A stretch of 64,000 nt of DNA from JACKAF01 sp041391485. GTDB taxonomy: Bacteria > Bdellovibrionota > FAC87 > UBA2466 > JACKAF01. Below are positions 56,466-64,000 of this stretch, piece after piece. The stretch spans positions 1-64,000 of the forward strand of contig JAWKNY010000015.1 of NCBI GenBank assembly GCA_041391485.1, read 5' to 3'. Each line of letters starts with the position of its first letter. Within the stretch, counting starts at the first letter, position 1. The notes below the pieces were generated by a model. That model had not been told where the DNA came from. It ran no database searches and was given only the letters and a program-made list of their open reading frames with translations. Both the position numbers and the translations under genes were made by a program.

Positions 56466-56975
56466 ATGAGCGAAACCACCAAAGCCCTAAAAAAGCATGC
56501 GGAAGAGGCCCTAGAACGACTGGAGACCTTTAGAGACCAGTTGAAGCTGAAAGCCCATCTTGGGAAAAAAGAAGCCGAGGAAGGCTGGCAGAAAACAGAA
56601 AAGTTTCTGAATGCTACCATCGCCAAGGTCCGCCGATTCATCGACAAGACAGAGGGCGGGCAGTCGGAAGCGGAACTCCAACTCCACCTGGCCCTCATGG
56701 AAGCCAAAGACAACTGGGATCAGTTCGCCACCCTTTTCAAAGATTCCCTGAAGGGTATTCAGGACGACAGCAGCTCTCTCAAGGGGAAGCTCGATCTAGC
56801 GCGCGTCCGCGCCCACCTGGCCAAACTGGAGGCCAAGGAGTTCGTCGAAGGCCAACAAAAGCGCCTAAAAGATAAGCTGCAAGGGATAAAGGAGCAGGTC
56901 GATACCAATTCTTCCAGCCTGCTGGGAGATATCCGAAAGTCCGTGGAGGCCATCGCGAAGTCGCTCCCGAAGTAG
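56466..56975 (+). CDS. Helical repeat protein of unknown function
   Basis: 169 residues, no signal, highly charged and almost entirely helical. Three related segments occur: DQLKLKAHLGKKEAEEGWQK, AELQLHLALMEAKDNWDQF and ARVRAHLAKLEAKEFVEGQQ, each sharing LxxHLaxxEAK. This periodicity suggests a three-helix or coiled-coil bundle. ATG 56466 follows CGGAGG. Unknown family; a cytoplasmic structural or stress protein is a guess. Confidence 0.6.
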   Translation: MSETTKALKKHAEEALERLETFRDQLKLKAHLGKKEAEEGWQKTEKFLNATIAKVRRFIDKTEGGQSEAELQLHLALMEAKDNWDQFATLFKDSLKGIQDDSSSLKGKLDLARVRAHLAKLEAKEFVEGQQKRLKDKLQGIKEQVDTNSSSLLGDIRKSVEAIAKSLPK

Positions 56976-57076
56976 CTTTTTTAAAAATTTTTCTTTTTTT
57001 TAGTCACGTTTTTCGCGGGCCACCGTCTGTTGGCAAACGGGCGTAAGCCCACACTAAAAAAAGGAGAAGAGAGGTT

Positions 57077-57310
57077 ATGCAAAAACCATTTCTGATGGTT
57101 GGGGCGTTTTTGACGTTGTTTTTAGGGCTCAGCCAGCCGGCTTTTTCGAGCAAGCAAGCGGAACCCGCAAACGAAGCGGCGGTAACGGCGACCGAACAGC
57201 CGGCCCCCACCGACGCGCACGGGATGCCTGAGCTGAAGGACGAAGAAGTGCCGCAGGCCGCGACGGAAGAATTGCCGGTCGCGCCGTCTGCAGACGAAGC
57301 TTCCGAGTAG
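57077..57310 (+). CDS. Small secreted acidic Pro/Ala-rich protein
   Basis: 77 residues: signal peptide MQKPFLMVGAFLTLFLGLSQPAFS, then 52 residues dominated by Ala, Glu, Pro and Thr with no cysteine. Strong ribosome site (AAAAAGGAGAAGAGAGG) at 57058-57074. Monocistronic and followed by a terminator. No family; low complexity prevents homology inference. Confidence 0.6.
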   Translation: MQKPFLMVGAFLTLFLGLSQPAFSSKQAEPANEAAVTATEQPAPTDAHGMPELKDEEVPQAATEELPVAPSADEASE

Positions 57311-57318
57311 TTAGAAGC

Positions 57319-57340
57319 GGGCCCCGGTCTAGCGGGGCCC
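57319..57340. terminator. Hairpin between convergent genes
   Basis: GGGCCCCG (57319-57326) and CGGGGCCC (57333-57340) form an 8-bp all-GC stem with a 6-base loop. The T-run afterwards is weak (CCTTCCTTTTC). It probably terminates the small secreted gene and could serve both strands. Confidence 0.6.
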
Positions 57341-57359
57341 ACCCTTCCTTTTCACTTTC

Positions 57360-57848
57360 CTACATTAGATCACGAAGCTTCGTACACGCCTCAAGGCACC
57401 GGCGGCAGGCCTCCATGCAGGCCTGGCACTCTTGGTGGTGGCCCATGGAGAAGTGAGAGCTGTGCTCCTTGCAGGCTTCTTCGCATTCCTTGCATGCGTT
57501 GATACACGCATCCAGTAGCTCGCGGGTGCGCACGGCCTTGTGCCCAGCAAGAGTCCCAACGGCCTCACAAATGGGGAGCATTTGGTGAACGCTGATGGCG
57601 CAATGCTTAAACATCTCGGCGTTCCCCCCAAAAATCTGCTCCTCGCAGTGTTGAAGACAAGCCACCCCAACAGAAATGCAGTCAAAGCTGGTTTTCCGAA
57701 CTGCTTTTAAGGCTTCCAGAACGGCGGGGTCGCTGACAATCAGATCGGATCGAAAAGCCGATCGGCGCTCTTTTCCGAGTGCGTACAGCGGTAAGCTGCT
57801 CGCCGCCAAGGTGCCTGCCGCGGTTGCCAAGAATTTACGTCGGTCCAT
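57360..57848 (-). CDS. Tat-exported copper storage protein (Csp1-like)
   Basis: 162 residues. The Tat signal DRRKFLATAAGTLAAS is followed by a four-helix bundle carrying fourteen cysteines in CxxxC patterns (DACINACKECEEAC, CQACMEACRRCLEAC), as in Csp1, which stores Cu(I) by lining the bundle core with thiols. HSSHFSMGHHQEC adds His and Met near the open end where copper would enter. ATG 57848 has CAGGAG upstream. It is divergent from an ECF sigma gene; a 19-bp palindrome lies between. Confidence 0.85.
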   Translation of the reverse strand: MDRRKFLATAAGTLAASSLPLYALGKERRSAFRSDLIVSDPAVLEALKAVRKTSFDCISVGVACLQHCEEQIFGGNAEMFKHCAISVHQMLPICEAVGTLAGHKAVRTRELLDACINACKECEEACKEHSSHFSMGHHQECQACMEACRRCLEACTKLRDLM

Positions 57849-57910
57849 AGTCGTCTCCTGTGATGATGCTAAGTGTTGATTTTCCTTAATATCTACGAGA
57901 AATCCGGGAA

Positions 57911-57929
57911 TCTGTGACCCGGTCACAGA
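57911..57929. promoter_or_regulatory. 19-bp palindromic operator candidate
   Basis: TCTGTGACC (57911-57919) and GGTCACAGA (57921-57929) are perfect arms around one C, in the divergent csp/sigma intergenic region. TGTGA and TCACA halves recall CRP-type sites but the spacing is odd. It is well placed to regulate both directions. Confidence 0.5.
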
Positions 57930-57951
57930 ATTAAGATAGGCTTCGTATTCA

Positions 57952-58506
57952 ATGACAGGAAAGATTAGGGCCGAAAGTAGACAGATGGCGCTAGGTGAAC
58001 AGCAGACAGACGAGGCCCTCATGGTGGCTTATCAGGCAGGGGACGCGTCGGCGTTCGAGGTGTTGTATGCCCGTTACGCGAAACACGTCTACCATTACCT
58101 GCGCAAGCGGATCCCGGATCCGCAGGCCGTCGAAGAGGTTTACCAGTCTGTTTTTCTGAAGTTGCACCGAAGCCGAAGCCGGTACGACCCGAAGTTTAGA
58201 TTCGCACCGTGGCTTTTCACACTCTGCCGTCACCTTGTGATTGACGCAGCACGGACGAAGCAGATTTACCGGCAGCCGGATGTGCCAATCGACAGCGTCT
58301 CCTTGGCGGCCCCAACCGATCCCGAACGTCCCGAACTCCCGTTGGGAGATCTGACGGTGGAGCAACGCGAAGTCCTGGAACTTCGCTACGATCAGGATTT
58401 GGAGTTTTCGGAGATCGCCGCCCATCTCAATTTAAGTGAGGTGGCCGTTAGAAAGAGAGTGAGTAGAGCGCTAGGCAGTTTGCGGGCGCTTCTTGGAAGA
58501 AAGTAG
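57952..58506 (+). CDS. ECF sigma factor
   Basis: 184 residues with sigma region 2 (FEVLYARYAKHVYHYL, EEVYQSVFLKLHRS, PWLFTLCRHLVIDAAR) and region 4 (LPLGDLTVEQREVLELRY, EFSEIAAHLNLSEVAVRKRVSRAL). It directs RNA polymerase to a small regulon, usually held inactive by an anti-sigma partner encoded next to it. ATG 57952 is used; ATG 57985 is possible. The downstream membrane protein gene begins 2 bp after the stop. Confidence 0.85.
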   Translation: MTGKIRAESRQMALGEQQTDEALMVAYQAGDASAFEVLYARYAKHVYHYLRKRIPDPQAVEEVYQSVFLKLHRSRSRYDPKFRFAPWLFTLCRHLVIDAARTKQIYRQPDVPIDSVSLAAPTDPERPELPLGDLTVEQREVLELRYDQDLEFSEIAAHLNLSEVAVRKRVSRALGSLRALLGRK

Positions 58507-58507
58507 T

Positions 58508-59068
58508 ATGGAAAAGGACATCAACAAAGAGTTTAAGAGCTTCCTCCAACCAGGTGAGGAAGACGTGCCGGAAAAACTTCGCTCCGCTACGCTTAGAAAA
58601 ACCACTCGTGATCTTATTTTCATTCCGGGTCAGTTTTTCCTAAAACTGGTAGCGGTACAGGCCGTTGCCGGTGTCCTGACTCTTCTCGTCTGCCCTCAGT
58701 TTGGATTGGGACCGCTCGGCGGCGGCCAAGGCGCCATGGCTTGGGTGATGGATTTCGGACCTGTCGCGTGTGCGCTTTTCTGTGGCAGCATTTTTCTCGG
58801 AAGCAGTGCACTTCTCAGCCTCTTCTCGTTCCGCTGGGCGGAGCGTCGCTACCTGTATCAGCAGCGGTTGTGGATTTTCCCACTTCTGGGGGTGGCCTCG
58901 GTCTTCGCGCTCATGCTGGCTTCGGCCATTCACTTCCAAAGCCTTCATGTCCTTCAACACCTGGAGTTCGCTTTCTACTGGGTATTGGGTGGCGTGGTCT
59001 TTTCACAGTTTCTCTTTCAACTTGGACAAAAAATCCGCGAGTACTGGGAGCCTCGGCTCGCCGTTTAA
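58508..59068 (+). CDS. Four-TM membrane protein, candidate anti-sigma factor
   Basis: 186 residues. A soluble N-terminal part of about 40 residues (DINKEFKSFLQPGEEDVP) precedes four hydrophobic segments. Its position 2 bp after an ECF sigma gene and its topology suggest an anti-sigma factor that holds the sigma at the membrane, as in DUF1109-type (NrsF-like) proteins, but it has no zinc-binding HxxxCxxC motif. Confidence 0.6.
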   Translation: MEKDINKEFKSFLQPGEEDVPEKLRSATLRKTTRDLIFIPGQFFLKLVAVQAVAGVLTLLVCPQFGLGPLGGGQGAMAWVMDFGPVACALFCGSIFLGSSALLSLFSFRWAERRYLYQQRLWIFPLLGVASVFALMLASAIHFQSLHVLQHLEFAFYWVLGGVVFSQFLFQLGQKIREYWEPRLAV

Positions 59069-59111
59069 ACGGCACTATCCTCGCCTATAGGCGTCACTGG
59101 CCGTTCAAGGC

Positions 59112-59117
59112 TATAAT
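59112..59117 (+). promoter_or_regulatory. Consensus -10 box
   Basis: TATAAT lies 48 bp before the start of the first methyltransferase gene. No good -35 box is visible at 16-18 bp spacing, so the promoter call is tentative. Confidence 0.35.
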
Positions 59118-59164
59118 GATTCCAAGAGTTATCACCCTGCCTTAAGATTCCGGAGAAAACGGCT

Positions 59165-60058
59165 ATGCTTCAAACCTCCACTAAGACGCTGGATCCGACA
59201 CAAACGCCTTCACTGGCGCCGCTTGTTCCGTATTTGAGCTGCGTTCACTGTGGCGAAGCCAAGATTCAAATCTCAAAAGGGCTTATCAATTGCGAATCCT
59301 GCGGCAAAGGTTTTGCGCTTCGCGAGAACCGCTTTCCCGATTTCCTAACGGATCAGGATCGGGATCAACTAAAAAAAGAGTTGGCCTTCTGGGAAGATCA
59401 TTTCGCCAACACTGTCTACCAAGATGAGAGCGAAGCCAGTTACCAACGTTGGTCAACGCTCATGCAAGTGAAAGAAAAAGATGCGGTCCTGGAAATTGGT
59501 TGCGGCTCGGGCGCGCTGCTCACCCGGTTGGCGGCCAAGGTGCGCATCGGGCTGGAGCCGGCGGCCTGTTTGCTGACAGCGACTTCAGGTTTTTACGGTG
59601 TCATCGGTTCTGCCGAAACCATGCCTTTTGCGAATGAGTCTTTTGACATGGCGTTCTTCAAACACAGTCTCCACCATGTTCAAGACAAGGCGAAGGCATT
59701 TAGCGAAGCCGCCCGAGTCTTGAAAAAAGGCGGCAGGCTCATCATCATGGAACCCAACGCTGAGCACCCGCAACGGCGTCTCATCTCAAATCCGAATAGC
59801 GTTTTCAGACGACTGAGCCCGGTCGTAAAACTCATTGGACCGGTGGAAACCTTTCAATCTGTCGATGAGCTGGTTGAATTGGGGCACGAAAACCACCTGA
59901 AGGTGGACAAGATTCTCTATACGGAAAGCCACTACGACCGCGTGACCGTTCGGCAGCGGCTCCAAAAGATGTATAGCCGTGGCCTTCGATCTGTCGTCCC
60001 CCAAAGATATTTGATGCCCAACTACTACGTGCAATTCAGGAAGCCTCTTGATGTCTAG
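59165..60058 (+). CDS. SAM-dependent methyltransferase with N-terminal zinc ribbon
   Basis: 297 residues. CVHCGEAK (26-33) and CESCGK (43-48) form a Trm112-like zinc ribbon. The class I methyltransferase core follows: VLEIGCGSGALLTRLA, SAETMPFANESFDM and ARVLKKGGRLIIMEP. These combined features are common in ubiquinone/menaquinone-type or natural-product methyltransferases; the acceptor is not evident. Its stop overlaps the next methyltransferase by 8 bp. Confidence 0.75.
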   Translation: MLQTSTKTLDPTQTPSLAPLVPYLSCVHCGEAKIQISKGLINCESCGKGFALRENRFPDFLTDQDRDQLKKELAFWEDHFANTVYQDESEASYQRWSTLMQVKEKDAVLEIGCGSGALLTRLAAKVRIGLEPAACLLTATSGFYGVIGSAETMPFANESFDMAFFKHSLHHVQDKAKAFSEAARVLKKGGRLIIMEPNAEHPQRRLISNPNSVFRRLSPVVKLIGPVETFQSVDELVELGHENHLKVDKILYTESHYDRVTVRQRLQKMYSRGLRSVVPQRYLMPNYYVQFRKPLDV

Positions 60059-60791
60059 AACAAGCCCTTCAACCGAAGATGTGCAACAGCTCTACGATGC
60101 GTGGGCCGACGAAAACGTCTACCCTCATTTTAAAGAGTCGGACTACCGGGAGATCTTTTCGGTGTCGCCTCTTCTGAACGCCGGGCCTCAACGTGTCTTG
60201 GACGTCGGTTGCGGAGAGGGATTCGTCGCCTCCTTTCTGAAAGCTCAAGGCCATCACGTCACCGGCTTCGACCTCTCTTTCAAAGCGGTACAGAAAGCAA
60301 AAAAATTCGGTCGCATTGACGAGGGAATTGTCGGCAACATCTACGACTCGGGAATTAAGGAGGGTAGTTTTGATGTCGTGGTTTTCTTCGGCGTCCTTCT
60401 CCACATCTTTGATCTGAAAAAGGCTTTTGCGGAAGCCAACCGCGTGTTGCGACACGGAGGCGAAGTTGTAGTCATGGATCACCACCGGCGTAACCCGTAC
60501 ACGAAGCTGCATTTCGTGCGACCCAACTGGGTCGACCGCCTCCTGGAAGGCCGGGACAACATCGGACGTCGGGCCCTGGATGAGAAGATGATTTACGCCG
60601 CTACAGGGCCTCAGTACGCTTGGTACCCGCCCCGCTACTTATCCTGCTACACGGTTCACCCCAACCCCACGGTGAACACCGTCCACAACTGGGCTCGGGG
60701 GCTATTTGGGTCCATCCGCCGCGTGAGCCGCGCCCCGTGGACCGGGAATATCCTGGTGATGGGTGGCAAAAGCCGCTACGGAAATGCCTAG
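60051..60791 (+). CDS. SAM-dependent methyltransferase
   Basis: 246 residues. Motif I is VLDVGCGEGFVASFL, with VTGFDLSFKAV, FDVVVFFGVLLHIF and EANRVLRHGGEVVVMD after it. ATG 60051 lies within the end of the upstream methyltransferase gene, so the two are translationally coupled and may act on the same pathway. A TTG three bases earlier is the alternative start. Confidence 0.75.
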   Translation: MSRTSPSTEDVQQLYDAWADENVYPHFKESDYREIFSVSPLLNAGPQRVLDVGCGEGFVASFLKAQGHHVTGFDLSFKAVQKAKKFGRIDEGIVGNIYDSGIKEGSFDVVVFFGVLLHIFDLKKAFAEANRVLRHGGEVVVMDHHRRNPYTKLHFVRPNWVDRLLEGRDNIGRRALDEKMIYAATGPQYAWYPPRYLSCYTVHPNPTVNTVHNWARGLFGSIRRVSRAPWTGNILVMGGKSRYGNA

Positions 60792-60878
60792 CTAAGTCCC
60801 CGTAATTAAAGCTCTCCCAAACCCCTTTCCCTTAAACTCACATTTTGCTATAACCGGCCCGTCTTAAGGTTCAAAGCT

Positions 60879-61632
60879 GTGAAGTTAAATACGTACATCC
60901 TTTCGGGGGCCATCGCACTCCTCATTGCGCTTTTGCCCACCTCGCTGCGTGCTACGGACTTTGATAGTCCCGAGTGCCGCGCGTTTTGCGCCGAAGTAGA
61001 AGGTACCAAGGGCTTTATTGCGCAAGCTAAGGAAACCAAGTTCTTCGGCGAGCTGGACACGCCCGAAAAGGAGCGTGAAGCCGGCACACGCTACCAACAG
61101 TACAACTACGTCCGCACACGCTATTACGAATTGGAAGCCAAGCTCCTCTTTCTCGCTGCTTCGGACTTTCTCCGCACGGGTTCTGTATCCGACAAGTTTG
61201 CCGACTACAGCTTGGAGTTTCTCGGAACTCGCAAGCCGACCAGCGATCAGTTTCGGGCGGGTATTGAAACCGCTTCCGTACCGCTCACCCTCGCTCTCAT
61301 CCGCAAGAGCTTTTACAAGATTGCGATGGAAGAGTGTCCCATCTCTAAGAGTTGGCAGAAAATGACGGCGCAAGAAGTAAAGACGTCCATGATCTTACGG
61401 TAGCTGCCCTCTTCGCAGAAGCCCGCTCGGCGGGGAAGCAGCCGTTCTCGGGGCGACCGATACCTTAGAGTCGCTTCGCGTGCGCGTGGAAGTTCTCCTC
61501 CAAACGGGATCGGTCCCCAGTGGCTATAAGCCGGAACTGCGCGATCACCTGGCCTTCCTCACCACCTATTCCCTCGCCCCTGAAGTCGCCTATGTGGCGC
61601 TCATCGACTCCTTAGAACGCGACTACAAGTAG
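60879..61632 (+). CDS. Secreted protein of unknown function (frameshifted)
   Basis: From GTG 60879: a signal peptide (MKLNTYILSGAIALLIALLP) then a helical domain with one cysteine pair (DSPECRAFC). The frame shifts near 61385 and 61455; the tail DVHDLTVAALFAEARSAGKQ and RVRVEVLLQTGSVPSGYKPEL completes the protein to TAG 61632, about 250 residues. No family recognised. Confidence 0.55.
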
Positions 61633-61698
61633 CCCCAAGACCCGCTCTTGACGCCGCTCTCCAGCTGTGTTGCTGTGCGTCAACAAGAGGAGGATGCT

Positions 61699-62369
61699 AT
61701 GTTGCACTGGCTAATCGTTTTATTCACGTTGTCCCTTTCGAGCGTCGCCGCCACCGCACCAGTAATTGCGAAAAAACACAGTTTGATACCCACGTTTACC
61801 CTCACCTGGTTAAGAGCGAGCCGCGTTTAAAAGAACAACTCGAACTCATTCGGAACAGCTCCAAACAATCAGGAAAAGAAATGGAACTGACTAACTGCCA
61901 CGTCACGTTTCCCACAGACGCGGATGGCAAAATTGTCGATGGCCAATGGAGTGTGATCATTGATCACGTATGGGAAACGCGATCTCCTCAAGGATCTGTG
62001 CGCCAACACCAGGCCGGTGTGCGCTTGGTATTTGATGAGGATAGCAAGTACCGCACCGATCCGAAAACGTGCGATCGCGTGAAGTACTATGACTACAATG
62101 TCCGCGGCGTCAGCTACTGCTGGGGTCCAGACGGCTGCTCGGCGATGGGAATTCCGTTTCCGCCCAATCGTGACATGCGAGGACGCGCGCGGTGGCGTTG
62201 GCCCGCCACGACCACGCGTACGGTGATTTACGAGACCGCGCCGGCCTATTGCCCCCCGGTTTATAGCTCGTCGATCAGCAGCGCACCGACGATTATCAGC
62301 GCTCCGGTCGTGACAAGTCCTGTTATCACGCCCTTTGCGCCGACGACGATCTACTACACCAATCCGTAG
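61699..62369 (+). CDS. Secreted protein of unknown function (frameshifted)
   Basis: ATG 61699 behind GAGGAGG encodes a signal peptide (MLHWLIVLFTLSLSSVAATA). One indel near 61780 shifts the frame; the continuation FDTHVYPHLVKSEPRLKEQL runs to 62369. The mature part has five cysteines (NCHVTF, KTCDRVKYYDY, YCWGPDGCS) and a Ser/Thr/Pro-rich tail. About 223 residues. No family identified. Confidence 0.55.
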
Positions 62370-62392
62370 TATCGTTACCGCTTGTGCTATCA

Positions 62393-62412
62393 TAAGGAAG
62401 AAGACTTCCTTA
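62393..62412. repeat. Perfect 8-bp inverted repeat
   Basis: TAAGGAAG (62393-62400) and CTTCCTTA (62405-62412) flank AAGA. It lies between two secreted-protein genes and lacks a T-run, so it is either a weak terminator or an operator. Confidence 0.35.
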
Positions 62413-62433
62413 ACTTCACTTTCCGAGGTTTCC

Positions 62434-62901
62434 ATGCACAAGCGGTTTTGGGTGGGCATCAGCTGTCTCTTCTTGTTTAGCGGTTGTCCCATTACGTTTG
62501 ACGCCGGCCAAGACTTGCTCGTTGATGACGGAAATTTCTCAGGTACCTGGGAACTCACCAATGTCCGAAGCGTGCTCGGTGGATTTACGGATCGCTGCGA
62601 CGATTTGGTTTTCACCATTTCGCAGACTGAAACCCAACTCATCATCGACGCGCGCGAGTTTCGTTGCGCTTCGGGTGCGTATTACCCCTCGCTGCCGCTC
62701 ATCACGCTCGACCGCTCCGGGAGCAAACTGACATCGGACGGAAAGCCAGCCGGAGTGCTGCTGAACGGATCGTTTGTCGTGACGTGGAAGCTCGGCACCG
62801 ATCTTCTGGTCAATTTGGAGATCGGCCCTGGGGCCCGCACGATGCGGTATGAGGAAAAATTCCGCGCCTGGCAACTGAGTGCGGACGCCACCCGATTGTA
62901 A
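62434..62901 (+). CDS. Small lipoprotein of unknown function
   Basis: 155 residues from ATG 62434. Lipobox LFLFSGC. The mature part begins with an acidic linker (DAGQDLLVDDGNFSG) then a lipocalin-like beta sandwich (FSGTWELTNVRSVLGGF, QLIIDAREFRC, GSKLTSDGKPAGVLLNG), with one cysteine pair (RCDDLVF, FRCASG). No named family; intact. Confidence 0.65.
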   Translation: MHKRFWVGISCLFLFSGCPITFDAGQDLLVDDGNFSGTWELTNVRSVLGGFTDRCDDLVFTISQTETQLIIDAREFRCASGAYYPSLPLITLDRSGSKLTSDGKPAGVLLNGSFVVTWKLGTDLLVNLEIGPGARTMRYEEKFRAWQLSADATRL

Positions 62902-62991
62902 TGCCCCCCACACGCTGCACAAAGCTTACATAATATTAAGAGTTTAGAAAGCTACCCTCACCGCTTGACATAGCGTGTCGTCCCCCGTTGA

Positions 62992-64000
62992 ATGGTCCTG
63001 AAATCCGAAACAAAGGGGGGTCCGACGTTCCGGAGCAAGCGATTCTGGTTGCGTGGCTTGGCTTTCGTCATTGCGTACGTGCTTACCTCGAAATTGGGGT
63101 ACTACTTTGCGCTCATGCCCTCCGGCGTATCCCCGATCTGGCCTCCTGCGGGGCTCGCGCTCGCGTGCACCATCCTCTATGGCTACTCCATGCTGCCCAT
63201 TGTGTTTGTGGGAGTCGCGGTGGCTCACGCTTTTTCCGGGATGGGTGTTACCGCGACGCTCGTCACCGCGATCGGTAACACACTCGAAGCGGGCCTCGGT
63301 GCTTATCTCTGCTACCACCTCATCGGAAAAGCCAACCCACTCGATCGCCCGCGTGACTTGAGTTTGTTTCTTCTCGGCCCCGTTTTCCTCAGCACGATGG
63401 TGGGCGCACTCATCGGCGTGAGCACCCTCATTCTCACGGGTGAGAGCCAGGCGTTTTCGGCTCTTTCCCTCTGGAGAGTTTGGTGGCTGGGCGATATCTT
63501 CGGCAATTTGGTTGTCGCCCCCTTCCTGCTTGCTTGGTTACGACGTTCACAGCGGGAGTGGCGGGTTCCCAAAACACTTGAGGCCGTGCTTCTCATCTTT
63601 CTTGTGTTTGGAGTTTCAGAGCTGGTCTTCTACGATTGGCTGCCGCCAGGCTACGGCCATTACCCCATTGAACACCTTTGCATCCCCGTTCTTTTGTGGG
63701 CGACTTTCCGTTTCGGACGCCGAGGTTGCACGACCGCAATTCTCATCATTACCACCATTGCAGCGTTGGGAACGGTGAATGGTTTCGGGCCGTATTACCA
63801 AGGGACACGCATTGAATCCATCCACCTGCTGCAGCTCTTTATCGGCACCACCTCGATCACGATGTTGTTTGTGGCAGCGGTACGCGTCCAGCACCGCTCG
63901 GCTCAGATCCGGCTTAAAGAATCAGAAACCCTCTACGAAACCGTTGTCCAAAATCTGCCTCTGAACATTTTCCGCAAGGACACGGATGGGCGCCTACTCT
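62992..64000 (+). CDS. MASE1-PAS sensor protein (3' truncated by window edge)
   Basis: 336 residues visible from ATG 62992. About eight transmembrane segments form a MASE1 sensor domain, marked by SPIWPPAGLALA early on and WWLGDIFGNLVVAPFLL. It is followed by a linker (SAQIRLKESETLYETVV) and the start of a PAS domain (PLNIFRKDTDGRLL). Output (histidine kinase or GGDEF/EAL) lies beyond the edge. Intact so far. Confidence 0.8.
   Translation, partial: MVLKSETKGGPTFRSKRFWLRGLAFVIAYVLTSKLGYYFALMPSGVSPIWPPAGLALACTILYGYSMLPIVFVGVAVAHAFSGMGVTATLVTAIGNTLEAGLGAYLCYHLIGKANPLDRPRDLSLFLLGPVFLSTMVGALIGVSTLILTGESQAFSALSLWRVWWLGDIFGNLVVAPFLLAWLRRSQREWRVPKTLEAVLLIFLVFGVSELVFYDWLPPGYGHYPIEHLCIPVLLWATFRFGRRGCTTAILIITTIAALGTVNGFGPYYQGTRIESIHLLQLFIGTTSITMLFVAAVRVQHRSAQIRLKESETLYETVVQNLPLNIFRKDTDGRLL

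Noticed and set aside
57911..57929. CRP-binding site
   Set aside because: Half-sites TGTGA and TCACA match, but CRP needs six bases between them and here there are five.
1..64000. CRISPR arrays, rRNA genes, IS elements, prophage genes
   Set aside because: No regular repeat-spacer arrays, no rRNA sequence and no transposase, integrase or phage protein signatures were found.

Overview
The window reads as compact chromosomal DNA from a Gram-negative bacterium. It has many signal peptides, lipoboxes and predicted outer-membrane barrels, and neighbouring genes often overlap by 4-14 bp. The intact gap-pgk-tpiA-secG-tRNA-Leu block, the delta-60 repeat protein, the density of one-off lipoproteins and three sigma54-type promoter matches suggest a Bdellovibrionota or other deltaproteobacterium-like lineage. 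That placement is inference; no rRNA or other taxonomic marker is present. No IS element, prophage or CRISPR array was seen.

Layout. (1) 1-23.3 kb is a surface-glycan region: a GT4 glycosyltransferase, a DUF2090 aldolase-like protein and a hydrolase; on the minus strand an M3 lipoprotein peptidase and an epimerase-trxB pair; a forward rmlB-rmlA-rmlD-FAD oxidoreductase operon that lacks rmlC; a UDP-sugar epimerase; a six-gene minus operon (GT39 transferase, two small proteins, a second polytopic membrane protein, a DegT aminotransferase and a hexapeptide N-acetyltransferase, 18.5-12.7 kb); and a four-gene minus operon joining a reversed-order HldE-like enzyme, a GmhA-like isomerase and a thiamine-diphosphate E1 alpha/beta pair without E2 or E3. 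(2) 23.5-31 kb holds lipoproteins (two of them interrupted), a FadL-like barrel, an active/inactive M16 peptidase pair and a beta-helix protein. (3) 31-40.3 kb is mostly housekeeping: M64 peptidase, inositol-phosphatase family enzyme, YhaM-like nuclease, glycolysis genes, secG, two tRNAs, an acyltransferase and pyrophosphatase. (4) 40.3-43.2 kb is a two-component system with a His/Pro-rich sensor and a Met/Gly-rich secreted protein. (5) 43.6-57 kb carries large secreted or surface proteins, including a delta-60 repeat protein of 1223 residues and an unusual secreted protein with DHH-like motifs. (6) 57.3-59 kb is a Csp1-type copper-storage protein divergent from an ECF sigma factor and a membrane protein, with a 19-bp palindrome between them. 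(7) 59-64 kb has two overlapping methyltransferases, secreted unknowns and the start of a MASE1-PAS sensor.

Quality note: at least seventeen genes carry single-base frameshifts that are often compensated a few codons later (worst at 4-11 kb), while genes of 2-3.7 kb elsewhere are clean. This looks more like uncorrected indel errors than real gene decay, so broken genes are reported here as whole loci and their junctions are approximate.
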